A stretch of 48,009 nucleotides of DNA. Origin: UA16 sp042095135. GTDB lineage: Bacteria; Bacteroidota; Bacteroidia; Flavobacteriales_D; Sanyastnellaceae. Both the position numbers and the translations under genes were made by a program. Below are positions 9,288 to 17,130 of the stretch, one piece after another. Numbering within the stretch: position 1 is the stretch's first letter; each line of letters opens with the position of its first letter. Under the pieces are notes generated by a model that did not search any database, was not told the origin of the DNA, and saw only the letters and a program-made list of their open reading frames with translations. The stretch is from NCBI GenBank assembly GCA_042095135.1, contig JBELBV010000014.1, positions 1 through 48,009 on the forward strand, given 5' to 3'.

Positions 9288-9365
9288 ATGCAATATGTAT
9301 TCCTCGGCATGGCCATCCTCACCATTGTGGCCTTCATTCAATACCGCCGCCAAAACAAGCGATAA
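9288..9365 (+). CDS. Small membrane peptide, 25 residues, upstream of hisS
   Basis: A short open frame begins ATG-CAA-TAT and encodes MQYVFLGMAILTIVAFIQYR plus RQNKR. It has one hydrophobic helix of about 17 residues followed by a strongly basic tail, the layout of a single-pass peptide with a cytoplasmic C-terminus. It ends 9 nt before hisS and starts 38 nt from the divergent WD40 gene, so it fills the leader of hisS. No family is recognised. It could be a real small protein or a leader peptide; codon-level conservation in relatives would decide. Confidence 0.5.
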   Translation: MQYVFLGMAILTIVAFIQYRRQNKR

Positions 9366-9374
9366 CCTCTGGGA

Positions 9375-10751
9375 ATGAGCAAACCATCCATTCCAAAAGG
9401 AACGCGTGATTTTGGTCCGCGTGTCATGGCCCGCCGAAATTGGATGTTCGGCGTGATGCGTAAGGCTTTTGAGCGTTATGGGTTTCAGCCGATCGAAACG
9501 CCGGCGATGGAAAACCTGCAGACCCTCACGGGGAAGTACGGGGAAGAGGGCGATCAACTGATTTTTAAAATCCTGAACAACGGTGATTACCTCAAAAAGG
9601 CCAACGCCGATGCACTCGCAGCCGGGGATTCGAAAGGGTTGACTTCGAGCATTTCCAAAAAAGCGTTGCGCTACGATTTGACCGTACCATTCGCGCGGTT
9701 TGTTGTGATGTCACGCAATGACTTGACGTTCCCGTTTCGCCGTTATCAGATGCAAACGGTGTGGAGGGGGGATCGACCCGGTAAAGGCCGATACCAGGAA
9801 TTCACCCAGTGCGACGCTGACATCATCGGTTCCGACAGCGTGCTCTGCGAATTGGATCTCATTACGCTGTTTCATGAGGTGCTCTCTGAACTGGGCGTGC
9901 CGGGGTACGAAATTGTCTTGAACGACCGCCGTCTTTTGAATGGCCTCGCGCGGGCATGGGGCATCGAGGAGCAGTTCCAGGATTTCACGGTTGCCTTGGA
10001 CAAATGGGATAAGATTGGCAATGACGGTGTGCGAAAGGAATTGGGCGAACGCGGTTTTGACGAAGCCACCATTGACCGCGTGATGCAACTCTTCGACTTG
10101 CTCGCTACGACCAATTCCTTGGAGCGACTTGCTGGGATGAAAGCGTTGTTTGCAGATGGTGACGAGGAGGCGAATGCGGCGTATGAAGAGGTGGTTGAAC
10201 TGATGGCCATGGCCGAGGGAGCAGGCGTTGGTGCGACGCAATTGGTTTTTGATCCAACGCTCGCTCGTGGTTTGAACTATTACACCGGGGCCATCTTTGA
10301 AGTGCGCGTTCCCGATGCGCCGATCGGGAGTATCTGTGGCGGTGGACGCTACGCGGATCTGACCGGCATCTTCGGGTGGAATGGCATGAGCGGGGTGGGC
10401 ATCAGCTTTGGTGCCGATCGCATTTACGACGTCTTGGAGCACTTCGATGCCTTCCCACCGGAAGCCCTGACGGAGCCCCAAGTATTGGTTGTACAACTTG
10501 ACGAGGAGGGAAGGACTTATGCCATTGAGGCGATGCGCCAATTGCGAGCGGCATCGGTGCGAACAGTGCTGTATCCCGACGTGGTTAAATTGAAGAAGCA
10601 GCTGAAACACGCTTCAGAGCTCAACGTCCAATTTGTCTTCATGTCAGGCGCAGACGAACGGTCCAAAGGTGTTTGGACAGTGCGCAACATGCAGACTGGA
10701 GAGCAAACCGAGTGTACACTGAAGGAGGCCGTGGCCTTTGTTCCTGTTTGA
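9375..10751 (+). CDS. hisS: Histidyl-tRNA synthetase
   Basis: A class II aminoacyl-tRNA synthetase of 458 residues that charges tRNA-His. Marks: N-terminal 'PKGTRDFGP', motif 1 region 'FQPIETPAMENLQTL', 'RYDLTVPFARFV', motif 2 'RYQMQTVWRGDRPGKGRYQEF', the histidine-binding 'ARGLNYYTGAIFEV', motif 3 'GGGRYADLTG...GVGISFGADRI', and a C-terminal anticodon-binding domain. The 'NYYTG' spelling (Asn instead of the common Asp) does occur in family members. It lies 9 nt downstream of the small membrane ORF and is convergent with the LytS-like gene, 17 nt apart. Confidence 0.97.
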   Translation: MSKPSIPKGTRDFGPRVMARRNWMFGVMRKAFERYGFQPIETPAMENLQTLTGKYGEEGDQLIFKILNNGDYLKKANADALAAGDSKGLTSSISKKALRYDLTVPFARFVVMSRNDLTFPFRRYQMQTVWRGDRPGKGRYQEFTQCDADIIGSDSVLCELDLITLFHEVLSELGVPGYEIVLNDRRLLNGLARAWGIEEQFQDFTVALDKWDKIGNDGVRKELGERGFDEATIDRVMQLFDLLATTNSLERLAGMKALFADGDEEANAAYEEVVELMAMAEGAGVGATQLVFDPTLARGLNYYTGAIFEVRVPDAPIGSICGGGRYADLTGIFGWNGMSGVGISFGADRIYDVLEHFDAFPPEALTEPQVLVVQLDEEGRTYAIEAMRQLRAASVRTVLYPDVVKLKKQLKHASELNVQFVFMSGADERSKGVWTVRNMQTGEQTECTLKEAVAFVPV

Positions 10752-10768
10752 ACGGGTGTTGCCCCAAT

Positions 10769-11707
10769 TTATGAAGTGTAAAGGGCCTCAGCCACGTGGT
10801 TGGTTATCCCGGTTTGTGCCGCGGAAGGATCACCTAGCAACCTGAATCGTTTTTCAATGCGTTGGTCGTGGGTGCCCTCGGGTAAGTACATCGAATCGGG
10901 TGGGGCATAGCAGACGACCAGTTCATCGCCGGCAATGTCCATTTCCAAAAGCGAATCACCTAGGGGTTCCAGGCTACGTTCTGCCAATTGGAAGTAAGGC
11001 CACAGGATGCGCTGTGCCCAGTCGCTGACCAAAAATGTCGCCGTGTGCCGGGACCGGGTGAGATCATCCAGCATGCCATCGTCGATGTCGCACAATAGCC
11101 GTTTACCGGTCAAGAGGTGCATAAGGTCGAAGTGGGTTTGGATGTGTTCGATGGATGCAGAGAGTGGGAGGAAAGGCATGGAACCCTCGTAAAGTGTTTG
11201 ACGCAGGTGCCGTGCAAACACCGTGATGATGCGTTCGGCGTGCGCGTGGTCCCCCATGAGTAAATGGTTTTCAATGGTGGCGAGAATCAGTTCAAACCGG
11301 TCGGTGATTTTCCCCAAGGCCGACTCGGAGTGATTGACGCGGTTCAAAACGGAGTCGAGGCGGTCTCGTTCTTCCAAACGGTTTAGTTGACTTTTGAGGA
11401 AGCTCAAGCGCTGCTGGATGTGTTGAGAGGACTCAGCGTGTAGGACTTCTTGAATCTCTCGTTCTGGGACGATGACGGCCACGATTCCAACGAGGCTCAC
11501 CGCCCATGTGCCGATTGCCCAGGGCGCAGGACTCAACATGGCTGCGCACATAGCGGCCCCAGTCAAAGCCAACACACCCTGTGCTTGTTTGTTGCTTCTT
11601 CTAGGGGCGGTATGCCCGGTAGTTTTTTGGTACAAATGCCAAAAAGCTCGCTGGTGAATCCAGGCGATTCCACCGATGAACAGGGCGAGGACTGCCAATT
11701 CCATCAC
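10769..11707 (-). CDS. Degenerate LytS-like membrane protein (pseudo-histidine kinase)
   Basis: A 312-residue protein with hydrophobic segments near residues 3-18, 45-60 and 63-80, a coiled coil (about 82-125), then a region that follows the LytS His_kinase pattern. 'ITDRFELILATIENHLLMGD...ERIITVFARHLRQTL' aligns with the intact kinase at 4807-5910 ('MNPHFIFNVLTGIQNLLQEGD...VFSRFRRLLML'), and 'RIEKRFRLLGD' with 'IVKERLSLLRH'. The phosphoacceptor His is Arg137 here, and neither the N box nor the G box (DxGxG) is present. It should therefore neither bind ATP nor autophosphorylate. Its start overlaps the meaB stop by 4 nt, so it is translationally coupled to that GTPase. The role is unknown. The homology is my reading and needs a profile search. 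Confidence 0.6.
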   Translation of the reverse strand: MMELAVLALFIGGIAWIHQRAFWHLYQKTTGHTAPRRSNKQAQGVLALTGAAMCAAMLSPAPWAIGTWAVSLVGIVAVIVPEREIQEVLHAESSQHIQQRLSFLKSQLNRLEERDRLDSVLNRVNHSESALGKITDRFELILATIENHLLMGDHAHAERIITVFARHLRQTLYEGSMPFLPLSASIEHIQTHFDLMHLLTGKRLLCDIDDGMLDDLTRSRHTATFLVSDWAQRILWPYFQLAERSLEPLGDSLLEMDIAGDELVVCYAPPDSMYLPEGTHDQRIEKRFRLLGDPSAAQTGITNHVAEALYTS

Positions 11708-12798
11708 GGCGCTTTAGATGAGGTGACCTGGGACCAATGCTGCGCGGCGTCAAGTGGATGGCGCTCATTGGCGGCGACTTCTTCTTGAAGTTGTGTCCAT
11801 GCCGATGCTGCAGAACTCGTTGCATTCCAACGCGCAATGCGTGCCAATGCGTGCACGTGCCCATCCAATTGACGTAGCCGTTGTTCTTGGCGTTGGGACT
11901 CCAACCATCCATTGGTGGACCACAGCGCGATTAATTTGTCACAGGCATCGATGACTGCGTTGATGCCTGTCTTTTCGAGGGCGCTCGTCGATTGGACTTG
12001 CACTGTATGCCCGCCGGGATTGGGCGGGAACAACCGCAGGGCTTGTTGGTACTGGCTCGCCGTTTCACGGGCCAAGGGCCGGTTGCTCCCGTCGTCCTTG
12101 TTGACGACGAGAAGATCGGCCATTTCCATAATGCCACGTTTGATGCCTTGCAATTCGTCACCTCCTCCGGGCAGCATCAGAAGTAGGAATGCATCCGTCA
12201 AATCCCGGACGGCGGTTTCTGATTGACCCACGCCAACTGTTTCGACAATGACGCGATCAAACCCCGCTGCTTCGCACAGCAAGATGGCCTCGTACGTTCC
12301 GCGTGCAACGCCTCCGAGGTTGGTTGCAGTGGGACTTGGCCGCACAAATGCAGACGGCTGTTTCGACAAAGCGTCCATCCGGGTCTTGTCACCCAGCAAA
12401 CTGCCACCAGATCGTGCGCTCGAGGGGTCGATGGCGAGCACCGCTACTCGGTGCCCCCGGTTGAGGAGGACCTGACCAAACGCTTCAATGAATGTGCTTT
12501 TTCCCACACCTGGCACGCCGGTGATTCCGATGCGGTTGGACCCTGATTCTGGCGATTCTATCGTCTGGACCTCGTTCAAAATGGCCGCGAGGGTTTGCAA
12601 GTCTTCAAGCCGGTTGCTTTCGGTCAGAGTAATAGCCTGGCCTAGGGCATCACGGTCCCCGCTTTGAATGGCAGCGGCCCAGTCAGCCGGGCTGCGCCGG
12701 GTGGACTGCGCCGAGCGAATGCGGTGAAGGGCTTCCTCCCGCGCTGCTTCGCTGGCCTGTTTGGTTTGGCCTTTTTTGTGGAAGCTTGACTCGCTCAT
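11704..12798 (-). CDS. meaB: MeaB/ArgK-family GTPase (methylmalonyl-CoA mutase chaperone)
   Basis: A 364-residue SIMIBI-class G3E GTPase. It has Walker A 'GVPGVGKST' (94-102), 'VLAIDPSSARSGGSLLGDKTRM', 'FVRPSPTATNLGGVA', 'VIVETVGVGQSE' and the guanine-specificity motif 'VNKDD'. The C-terminal helical dimerisation arm is present. In characterised systems MeaB gates loading of adenosylcobalamin into methylmalonyl-CoA mutase and protects the enzyme from inactivation. The mutase subunits are not in this window. The gene is first in a two-gene unit with the pseudokinase, and a -7-like element lies 4 nt before its ATG. Confidence 0.93.
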   Translation of the reverse strand: MSESSFHKKGQTKQASEAAREEALHRIRSAQSTRRSPADWAAAIQSGDRDALGQAITLTESNRLEDLQTLAAILNEVQTIESPESGSNRIGITGVPGVGKSTFIEAFGQVLLNRGHRVAVLAIDPSSARSGGSLLGDKTRMDALSKQPSAFVRPSPTATNLGGVARGTYEAILLCEAAGFDRVIVETVGVGQSETAVRDLTDAFLLLMLPGGGDELQGIKRGIMEMADLLVVNKDDGSNRPLARETASQYQQALRLFPPNPGGHTVQVQSTSALEKTGINAVIDACDKLIALWSTNGWLESQRQEQRLRQLDGHVHALARIARWNATSSAASAWTQLQEEVAANERHPLDAAQHWSQVTSSKAP

Positions 12799-12802
12799 GA
12801 TT

Positions 12803-12810
12803 CGAAGTTA
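12803..12810 (-). promoter_or_regulatory. -7-like element 4 nt upstream of meaB start
   Basis: The minus strand reads TAACTTCG, then AATC, then the ATG at 12798. It fits TAnnTTTG at 7 of 8 positions if the two n are free. This spacing would put the transcription start at or next to the start codon, i.e. a leaderless mRNA. Confidence 0.4.
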
Positions 12811-12825
12811 ACGCGAACATCCGCC

Positions 12826-12833
12826 TATCTTGC
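12826..12833 (+). promoter_or_regulatory. -7-like element 4 nt upstream of a GTG start
   Basis: TATCTTGC, then GGTC, then the GTG at 12838. The match to TAnnTTTG is imperfect (the last two positions are GC instead of TG), but the 4-nt spacing is the same as at meaB on the other strand. Confidence 0.3.
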
Positions 12834-12837
12834 GGTC

Positions 12838-13626
12838 GTGCAGTGGTCTTTTTTACAACTGAGCCGGTTGGGTTTTTGCATGGCTGTAGCGCTTCTGTTT
12901 TTGGGGCCAGCCATGGCGCAGACCAATGCTCCTGTTGCGCATTGCGATTCGATGCAATTTCTCACCGGGCGTGTAATGGACGCATCAGGCCACCTCATCC
13001 CGGTCGCGATGGTCGTCAACAGAGGCCAGGATGGGGGAGGCCAGTTTGTCGACCACCAAGGGCAGTTTCTCATGGCCGTTTGCCCTGGCGATACCATCGC
13101 GTTCGGTGCGATAGGCTTCCATACCTTGGAACGAGTAGCTCCGCTTTCGGGACGTCAGTGGGATTGGGACGTGCGTTTGCAGCGGCTCAAGGTGGAGGTC
13201 GGTGTTGCCGAAGTGGTGGCTCCTCGCGATTTGCGCGAAATTGTTCGTGACATCGAAGCGTTAGGCTACAATGAGGAAGATTTTCGCCTGACACGCGTGG
13301 ATGCTTTGAGCAGCCCGATTACGTTTTTGTATCAGATGCTGAGCCGTGAAGAGCAAAGCAAACGGTTGGTGGCGCAGCTGGAAAACCGCGATCGCCGCCA
13401 TGAGCTGTTGCGGGAATTGTTCGTGAAGTACGTGAACTACGAAATCATCTCGTTGGACCTCGATGATTTCGACGCGTTCATTGCATTCAGCGATCCGGGA
13501 GATGAGTTGCTGCAGTCCTGGACACAGTACGAATTCATTCGCTATATCCAACAGAGGTTCGAACTGTTCCGCGCGCTTCCGTCCCGCTTGGACGATTCAG
13601 ATTACCAATACCACCTCGACGACTGA
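12838..13626 (+). CDS. Secreted CarboxypepD_reg-like domain protein
   Basis: The 262-residue protein has a signal peptide (hydrophobic 'FCMAVALLFLGPAMAQ', cleavage near residue 28) and then a short beta domain resembling the carboxypeptidase regulatory-like domain of Bacteroidota: 'LTGRVMDASGHLIPVAMVV' through 'CPGDTIAFGAIGF'. The remaining part is charged and helical with no recognised fold, ending in an acidic tail. Similar proteins of this phylum are periplasmic or surface proteins of unknown function. The GTG at 12838 is taken as the start because it completes a normal signal peptide; the ATG at 12880 would truncate it. It converges with the next gene, 3 nt apart. Confidence 0.75.
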   Translation: MQWSFLQLSRLGFCMAVALLFLGPAMAQTNAPVAHCDSMQFLTGRVMDASGHLIPVAMVVNRGQDGGGQFVDHQGQFLMAVCPGDTIAFGAIGFHTLERVAPLSGRQWDWDVRLQRLKVEVGVAEVVAPRDLREIVRDIEALGYNEEDFRLTRVDALSSPITFLYQMLSREEQSKRLVAQLENRDRRHELLRELFVKYVNYEIISLDLDDFDAFIAFSDPGDELLQSWTQYEFIRYIQQRFELFRALPSRLDDSDYQYHLDD

Positions 13627-13629
13627 GGC

Positions 13630-13935
13630 TCAGCTCATTAAGGCGCTGTCCAAGTAGTGGACAAAAAATTGGAAGCACCATCCCATGGCGCATCCAGCGA
13701 TGCCCAACAAGTAAAAGGGCTTTCGCTTGGGGTCAAGCTCATCGAAGCGAACAACGAGGTCGACGAACAACACCGCCGTCCCCAAGAATTCGGCGAGTAG
13801 CCATCCGCTCCGGTGATCCACAAGGAATGCTGGCAGAGCAACTTCTGCTGCGAGTTCGAGAACAAAAAGTACTTGTAAACAGACTAAGGCAACAAAAAGG
13901 ACGTTCAACGGGCGGATTGAGGACGATGCAATCAT
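13630..13935 (-). CDS. Small integral membrane protein
   Basis: About 101 residues from the ATG at 13935 (the frame is open to a TTG at 13965). It has three predicted membrane helices: 'LNVLFVALVCLQVLFVLEL', 'WLLAEFLGTAVLFVDLVV' and 'FYLLGIAGCAMGWCFQFFV'. A basic cytoplasmic loop, 'ELDPKRK', lies between helices 2 and 3. I do not recognise the family. It is divergent from the small lipoprotein-like gene. Confidence 0.65.
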   Translation of the reverse strand: MIASSSIRPLNVLFVALVCLQVLFVLELAAEVALPAFLVDHRSGWLLAEFLGTAVLFVDLVVRFDELDPKRKPFYLLGIAGCAMGWCFQFFVHYLDSALMS

Positions 13936-13953
13936 TGTTCGAAATAAATATAC

Positions 13954-13961
13954 TAAGTTTG
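13954..13961 (+). promoter_or_regulatory. -7 element upstream of the 62-residue protein
   Basis: TAAGTTTG is a full match to TAnnTTTG. The predicted transcript would have a leader of about 30 nt before the ATG at 13999. A TTG lies 15-16 bp upstream, shorter than the usual 19 bp spacing. Confidence 0.4.
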
Positions 13962-13998
13962 GCAACCCTGCGTTTTTGAACCACCGAAACAGACCGAT

Positions 13999-14187
13999 AT
14001 GTTCTCCAACAACACCAACCCCGCAAAAGTAGACCCTTCTGGTTTGAATGCCTCAGGTGTGGACCACGCGCGGATCCAGCGTTTCATCATTGTGATATTG
14101 GGGGTGTTGACCATGGCGGTGTTTGCCACCTCGTGCACTACGCAAAAATCCTGCAGTGCCTACCAGCAGGTGGAGGTCGCGGAGTAA
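13999..14187 (+). CDS. Small lipoprotein-like or membrane-anchored protein, 62 residues
   Basis: It has an N-terminal polar stretch of 28 residues, one hydrophobic helix 'RFIIVILGVLTMAVFATSC' ending in a Cys (C46), and a short tail with a second Cys. 'ATSC' resembles a lipobox with Ala at -3, so lipidation at C46 is possible, though the long polar N-terminus is unusual for a lipoprotein signal. Small proteins with an 'SCTTQK'-like ending occur in this phylum. It is convergent with the MBOAT gene with a single base between the stops. A perfect TAnnTTTG box lies upstream, which supports expression. Confidence 0.6.
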   Translation: MFSNNTNPAKVDPSGLNASGVDHARIQRFIIVILGVLTMAVFATSCTTQKSCSAYQQVEVAE

Positions 14188-14188
14188 T

Positions 14189-15871
14189 TCAGAACTGGAA
14201 ATAGATAAACGGCTGCACACCGGAGGACATGCCGGCGTACGCCAAGCCAATGGCTGCAAACGTGGTGCTCAATTGCACCCAAAGCGGCGCGTTGGCGAAT
14301 GCCTTGCGGTAGCTGACTTTGATGCGCTCCGGGAGGCAGTGAATAGCCATGCCGGCGGCCATGAGCCCCAGTACCGGGGCATGGGCCGATGCGATGGCTC
14401 CAAACGGACTGGACCAAAACCCATACACGAGTTGCTCGATCATGGCATTGGCCGTGAACCATTCGGTCCAGATGTCGTGCGGCGTATCCAAAGCATCCCA
14501 CGTCACGTGGCTTCCTGATCGAAACCATATGCGCGTCATCGTGATGAAATGAAATGTGAGCAAGATACCAATGGCGTGATGCCACCAGCGGGAGTAGCTT
14601 CCCCACGGACTGATTTTGCGCCAACCCTTGTAGGCGATGAGGCCCAAGCCATTCAACCCTCCCCAGAGGACAAAATTCCAACTGGCGCCATGCCACAACC
14701 CGCCAAGGAGCATGGTCATCATCAGGTTGACATTTGTGCTGATTCGCTTGCGCACGGAAGGAAAAGCGTACACCGCAGCTCCTGCGAGGCACACACCGCT
14801 CAATATGATGAACCGAACACCTGCGTTGGGAGCCATCAGCAGGATGAAGCCGAGAAGAAAGGATGCGCTGATGATGGTAAACCACGAGGCGCCGCGATTA
14901 CCACCCATAGGGATGTACAGGTAGTCTTTTAACCAGCTGGATAAGCTAATGTGCCATCGTTTCCAGAATTCACCTACGTTGCGTGCCTTGTATGGCGATC
15001 GGAAGTTGACGGGCAAATGGAACCCCATGAGCAAGGCAATGCCAATGGCCATGTCCGTATAACCGCTGAAGTCAGCATACACTTGAAGGCTGTAGGCGTA
15101 GAGGCCGATGAGGTTTTCGAATCCACTATAGCTGCCGGGATTGGCAAACACCCGGTCGACAATGTTGACTGCGAGGTAATCGGCCAGCCAGACTTTCTTG
15201 ATGAGCCCATTGAGGATCCAAAAAAGCCCTGTTCCAAATTCGAACCGACTCAGCCGATAAGGTTGATGAAGCTGCGGGATGAATGACTTGGCGCGCACAA
15301 TTGGCCCCGCGACGAGCTGTGGGAAAAAACTGACGAAAAATCCAAAGTCCAAGATGCTGCGCACGGGCTCGACTTCCTTGCGGTAGACGTCAATGGCGTA
15401 CGACATGGTTTGGAAAGTGTAGAACGAAATGCCCACGGGTAGGAGGATTTGGTCCACGCGAAACGTCGTCCCCAAGTGTTCATTTGCCCATTGACCAAGT
15501 GCTGCATGCGGCTGACTCCAGTGTGCTCCGAGCATCGGCTGCAAGGCGTCTGCGATGAAGTACGCGTACTTGAAGTACAATAAAACGCTCAGGTTGATGG
15601 CCAAACTCGCTGCGAGCCAGCGTTTGCGTCGCGCCCCCTCCGAGCGATCCATGCGACCGCCAATCCACCAATCCGAAAGGGTAGAAAATATGAGGATGGC
15701 CACAAATGCGCCACTCGTTTTCCAGTAGAAAAACAAGCTTGCCAAGAACAAGTAGGCATTTCGCACCCTCACGCGTTTTTCGGAAACCGCCATGCCCGCG
15801 AGCACCACGAGCATAAACGCCCAGAAGGAGGCATTCAAAAACGTGAACGGTTGGGACAGGGACTCAATCAT
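14189..15871 (-). CDS. MBOAT-family O-acyltransferase (AlgI/DltB/PatA-like)
   Basis: A polytopic membrane protein of 560 residues. It matches the AlgI branch of membrane-bound O-acyltransferases: 'LLPVGISFYTFQTMSYAIDVYRKEVEP', 'SFFPQLVAGPIVRAKSF', 'YSLQVYADFSGYTDMAIG', 'FWKRWHISLSSWLKDYLYIPMGGN' and the catalytic-His motif 'LLGGLWHGASWNF'. These enzymes move acyl groups, usually acetyl, from cytoplasmic donors across the membrane to an extracytoplasmic glycan-modifying partner. The ATG at 15871 overlaps the stop of the preceding SGNH gene by 4 nt (ATGA), which fixes the start; upstream frame sequence belongs to that gene. It is last in the four-gene operon, where the two SGNH proteins are natural candidates for the final transferase. 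Confidence 0.93.
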   Translation of the reverse strand: MIESLSQPFTFLNASFWAFMLVVLAGMAVSEKRVRVRNAYLFLASLFFYWKTSGAFVAILIFSTLSDWWIGGRMDRSEGARRKRWLAASLAINLSVLLYFKYAYFIADALQPMLGAHWSQPHAALGQWANEHLGTTFRVDQILLPVGISFYTFQTMSYAIDVYRKEVEPVRSILDFGFFVSFFPQLVAGPIVRAKSFIPQLHQPYRLSRFEFGTGLFWILNGLIKKVWLADYLAVNIVDRVFANPGSYSGFENLIGLYAYSLQVYADFSGYTDMAIGIALLMGFHLPVNFRSPYKARNVGEFWKRWHISLSSWLKDYLYIPMGGNRGASWFTIISASFLLGFILLMAPNAGVRFIILSGVCLAGAAVYAFPSVRKRISTNVNLMMTMLLGGLWHGASWNFVLWGGLNGLGLIAYKGWRKISPWGSYSRWWHHAIGILLTFHFITMTRIWFRSGSHVTWDALDTPHDIWTEWFTANAMIEQLVYGFWSSPFGAIASAHAPVLGLMAAGMAIHCLPERIKVSYRKAFANAPLWVQLSTTFAAIGLAYAGMSSGVQPFIYFQF

Positions 15872-17130
15872 TGCTTGGGCAGGGTGTCTGAAGCGTTGTT
15901 CAAAGATGGCTTCTTTTGCGCTAGGGCATACGCCTGCATCCACGCTTCAAAGAGGACAGATGCAATGGCCTGATACCCTTCAGCGGTGAAGTGCATGCCA
16001 TCCGGCTGCATCCGTTTACGTCCTATCCAGTCGGCTACCTGGTCTGAACCGCCCAGGGCTGCAGTGAGGTCCAGGTACGCCATGCCTCGAGCCTGGCTAT
16101 GTTGTCGAAGCCACGCTCCAATGGAGGCTGACGGTCCTGCAAGCGATGTGCTGCGGTGCATGGCCGGCGTATTGCCCACGAGCACAACGGCGGCCCCTGT
16201 CTCACACATAACGTCAGTTAATTTTTCGTAGTGAGACGCAAACGCCGCCATGTTGAGCCGCTCGCCGTCGACTGCATCGTTCAGTCCGATGCCGATAAAA
16301 ATCAAGTTGGGTTGGATGCGTTCGAGGAGCGATTCCCAGCCCCGTAGTGCTGTCGCGTGGCGGATGCGAAGCCCATTGTGTCCCCACTCATGGTAGTTGA
16401 TTTGCGCGTCTGTGCTGGGGCGAAGTCCGCTCATCCCTGCGTACCAGATTTCTGATTCTGGCGGCACTGTGAAAGCTACAGCGAGGGTGTCAGCTGGTTC
16501 ACTCAACTCCAGACGCCAGCCCAGGTTATCGGGCAGGGGGGAACAGTTCAGGAGCGTTGTATTGCCTTGCCAATGCCATTGCGAGCGGGTAGCATTCGTC
16601 CAAAGTTCAACGGACATGCAAGCATTACGGGTTGAATCCGGCAGGTAACTGACGTGTTGAATAAACGTTGAATCCTCGGGATAGGCCAAGATACCCGTGG
16701 CGATAGGTGCTGCGGCGCATGCCGCTTGACCGCTGCCGCGGGTACATCGTTGTGCTGTCCAGCGGCCTTTCATTTCCGTGCGGAAGTGTGTTGGGGTGTT
16801 CGTTTGCGCGAGGCGGTACGGGAGCTGCATGCCCCTCGACATCTCCGCATGTGGTGCCCAAGCTGCAAGGGAACGCCGTATCTCGTGGCCGATCCAGCCT
16901 CCTTGGACATGGGATCCGCCGATGTACAAGACATTCAGTTTGCCTTTGTGGTGCACTTGGACACTGTCCATGGCGGCCCACAGCTGATCAAATGCTTCGG
17001 ATGAAGACGGGCCCTCCCATTCGAAAGTTAGGCTGTCGGGTAGGGTGGGGGCCGGTGGAGTGGTGGCGTGCGCATGCAGTCCGTAGACGACGCACAACAG
17101 CGCAGCAAAAAGCAGATGGTCAAGGCGCAT
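15868..17130 (-). CDS. Secreted SGNH/GDSL hydrolase-fold protein (second of pair)
   Basis: About 420 residues from the ATG at 17130, beginning with the signal peptide 'MRLDHLLFAALLCVVYGLHAHA'. SGNH blocks are visible: block I 'VLYIGGSHVQGG' (Ser73, GGSH instead of GDSH), block III 'FIGIGLNDAVDG' with the conserved Asn, and block V 'PDGMHFTAEGY' with the catalytic Asp/His pair. The middle carries an inserted beta-rich region of about 150 residues. In PatB, AlgX/AlgJ and related systems such proteins attach or remove O-acetyl groups on glycans outside the cytoplasm. Its start overlaps the previous SGNH gene by 11 nt, and its stop overlaps the MBOAT start by 4 nt. The frame is open to 17208, inside the neighbour, and that part is rejected. 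Confidence 0.85.
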   Translation of the reverse strand: MRLDHLLFAALLCVVYGLHAHATTPPAPTLPDSLTFEWEGPSSSEAFDQLWAAMDSVQVHHKGKLNVLYIGGSHVQGGWIGHEIRRSLAAWAPHAEMSRGMQLPYRLAQTNTPTHFRTEMKGRWTAQRCTRGSGQAACAAAPIATGILAYPEDSTFIQHVSYLPDSTRNACMSVELWTNATRSQWHWQGNTTLLNCSPLPDNLGWRLELSEPADTLAVAFTVPPESEIWYAGMSGLRPSTDAQINYHEWGHNGLRIRHATALRGWESLLERIQPNLIFIGIGLNDAVDGERLNMAAFASHYEKLTDVMCETGAAVVLVGNTPAMHRSTSLAGPSASIGAWLRQHSQARGMAYLDLTAALGGSDQVADWIGRKRMQPDGMHFTAEGYQAIASVLFEAWMQAYALAQKKPSLNNASDTLPKQ

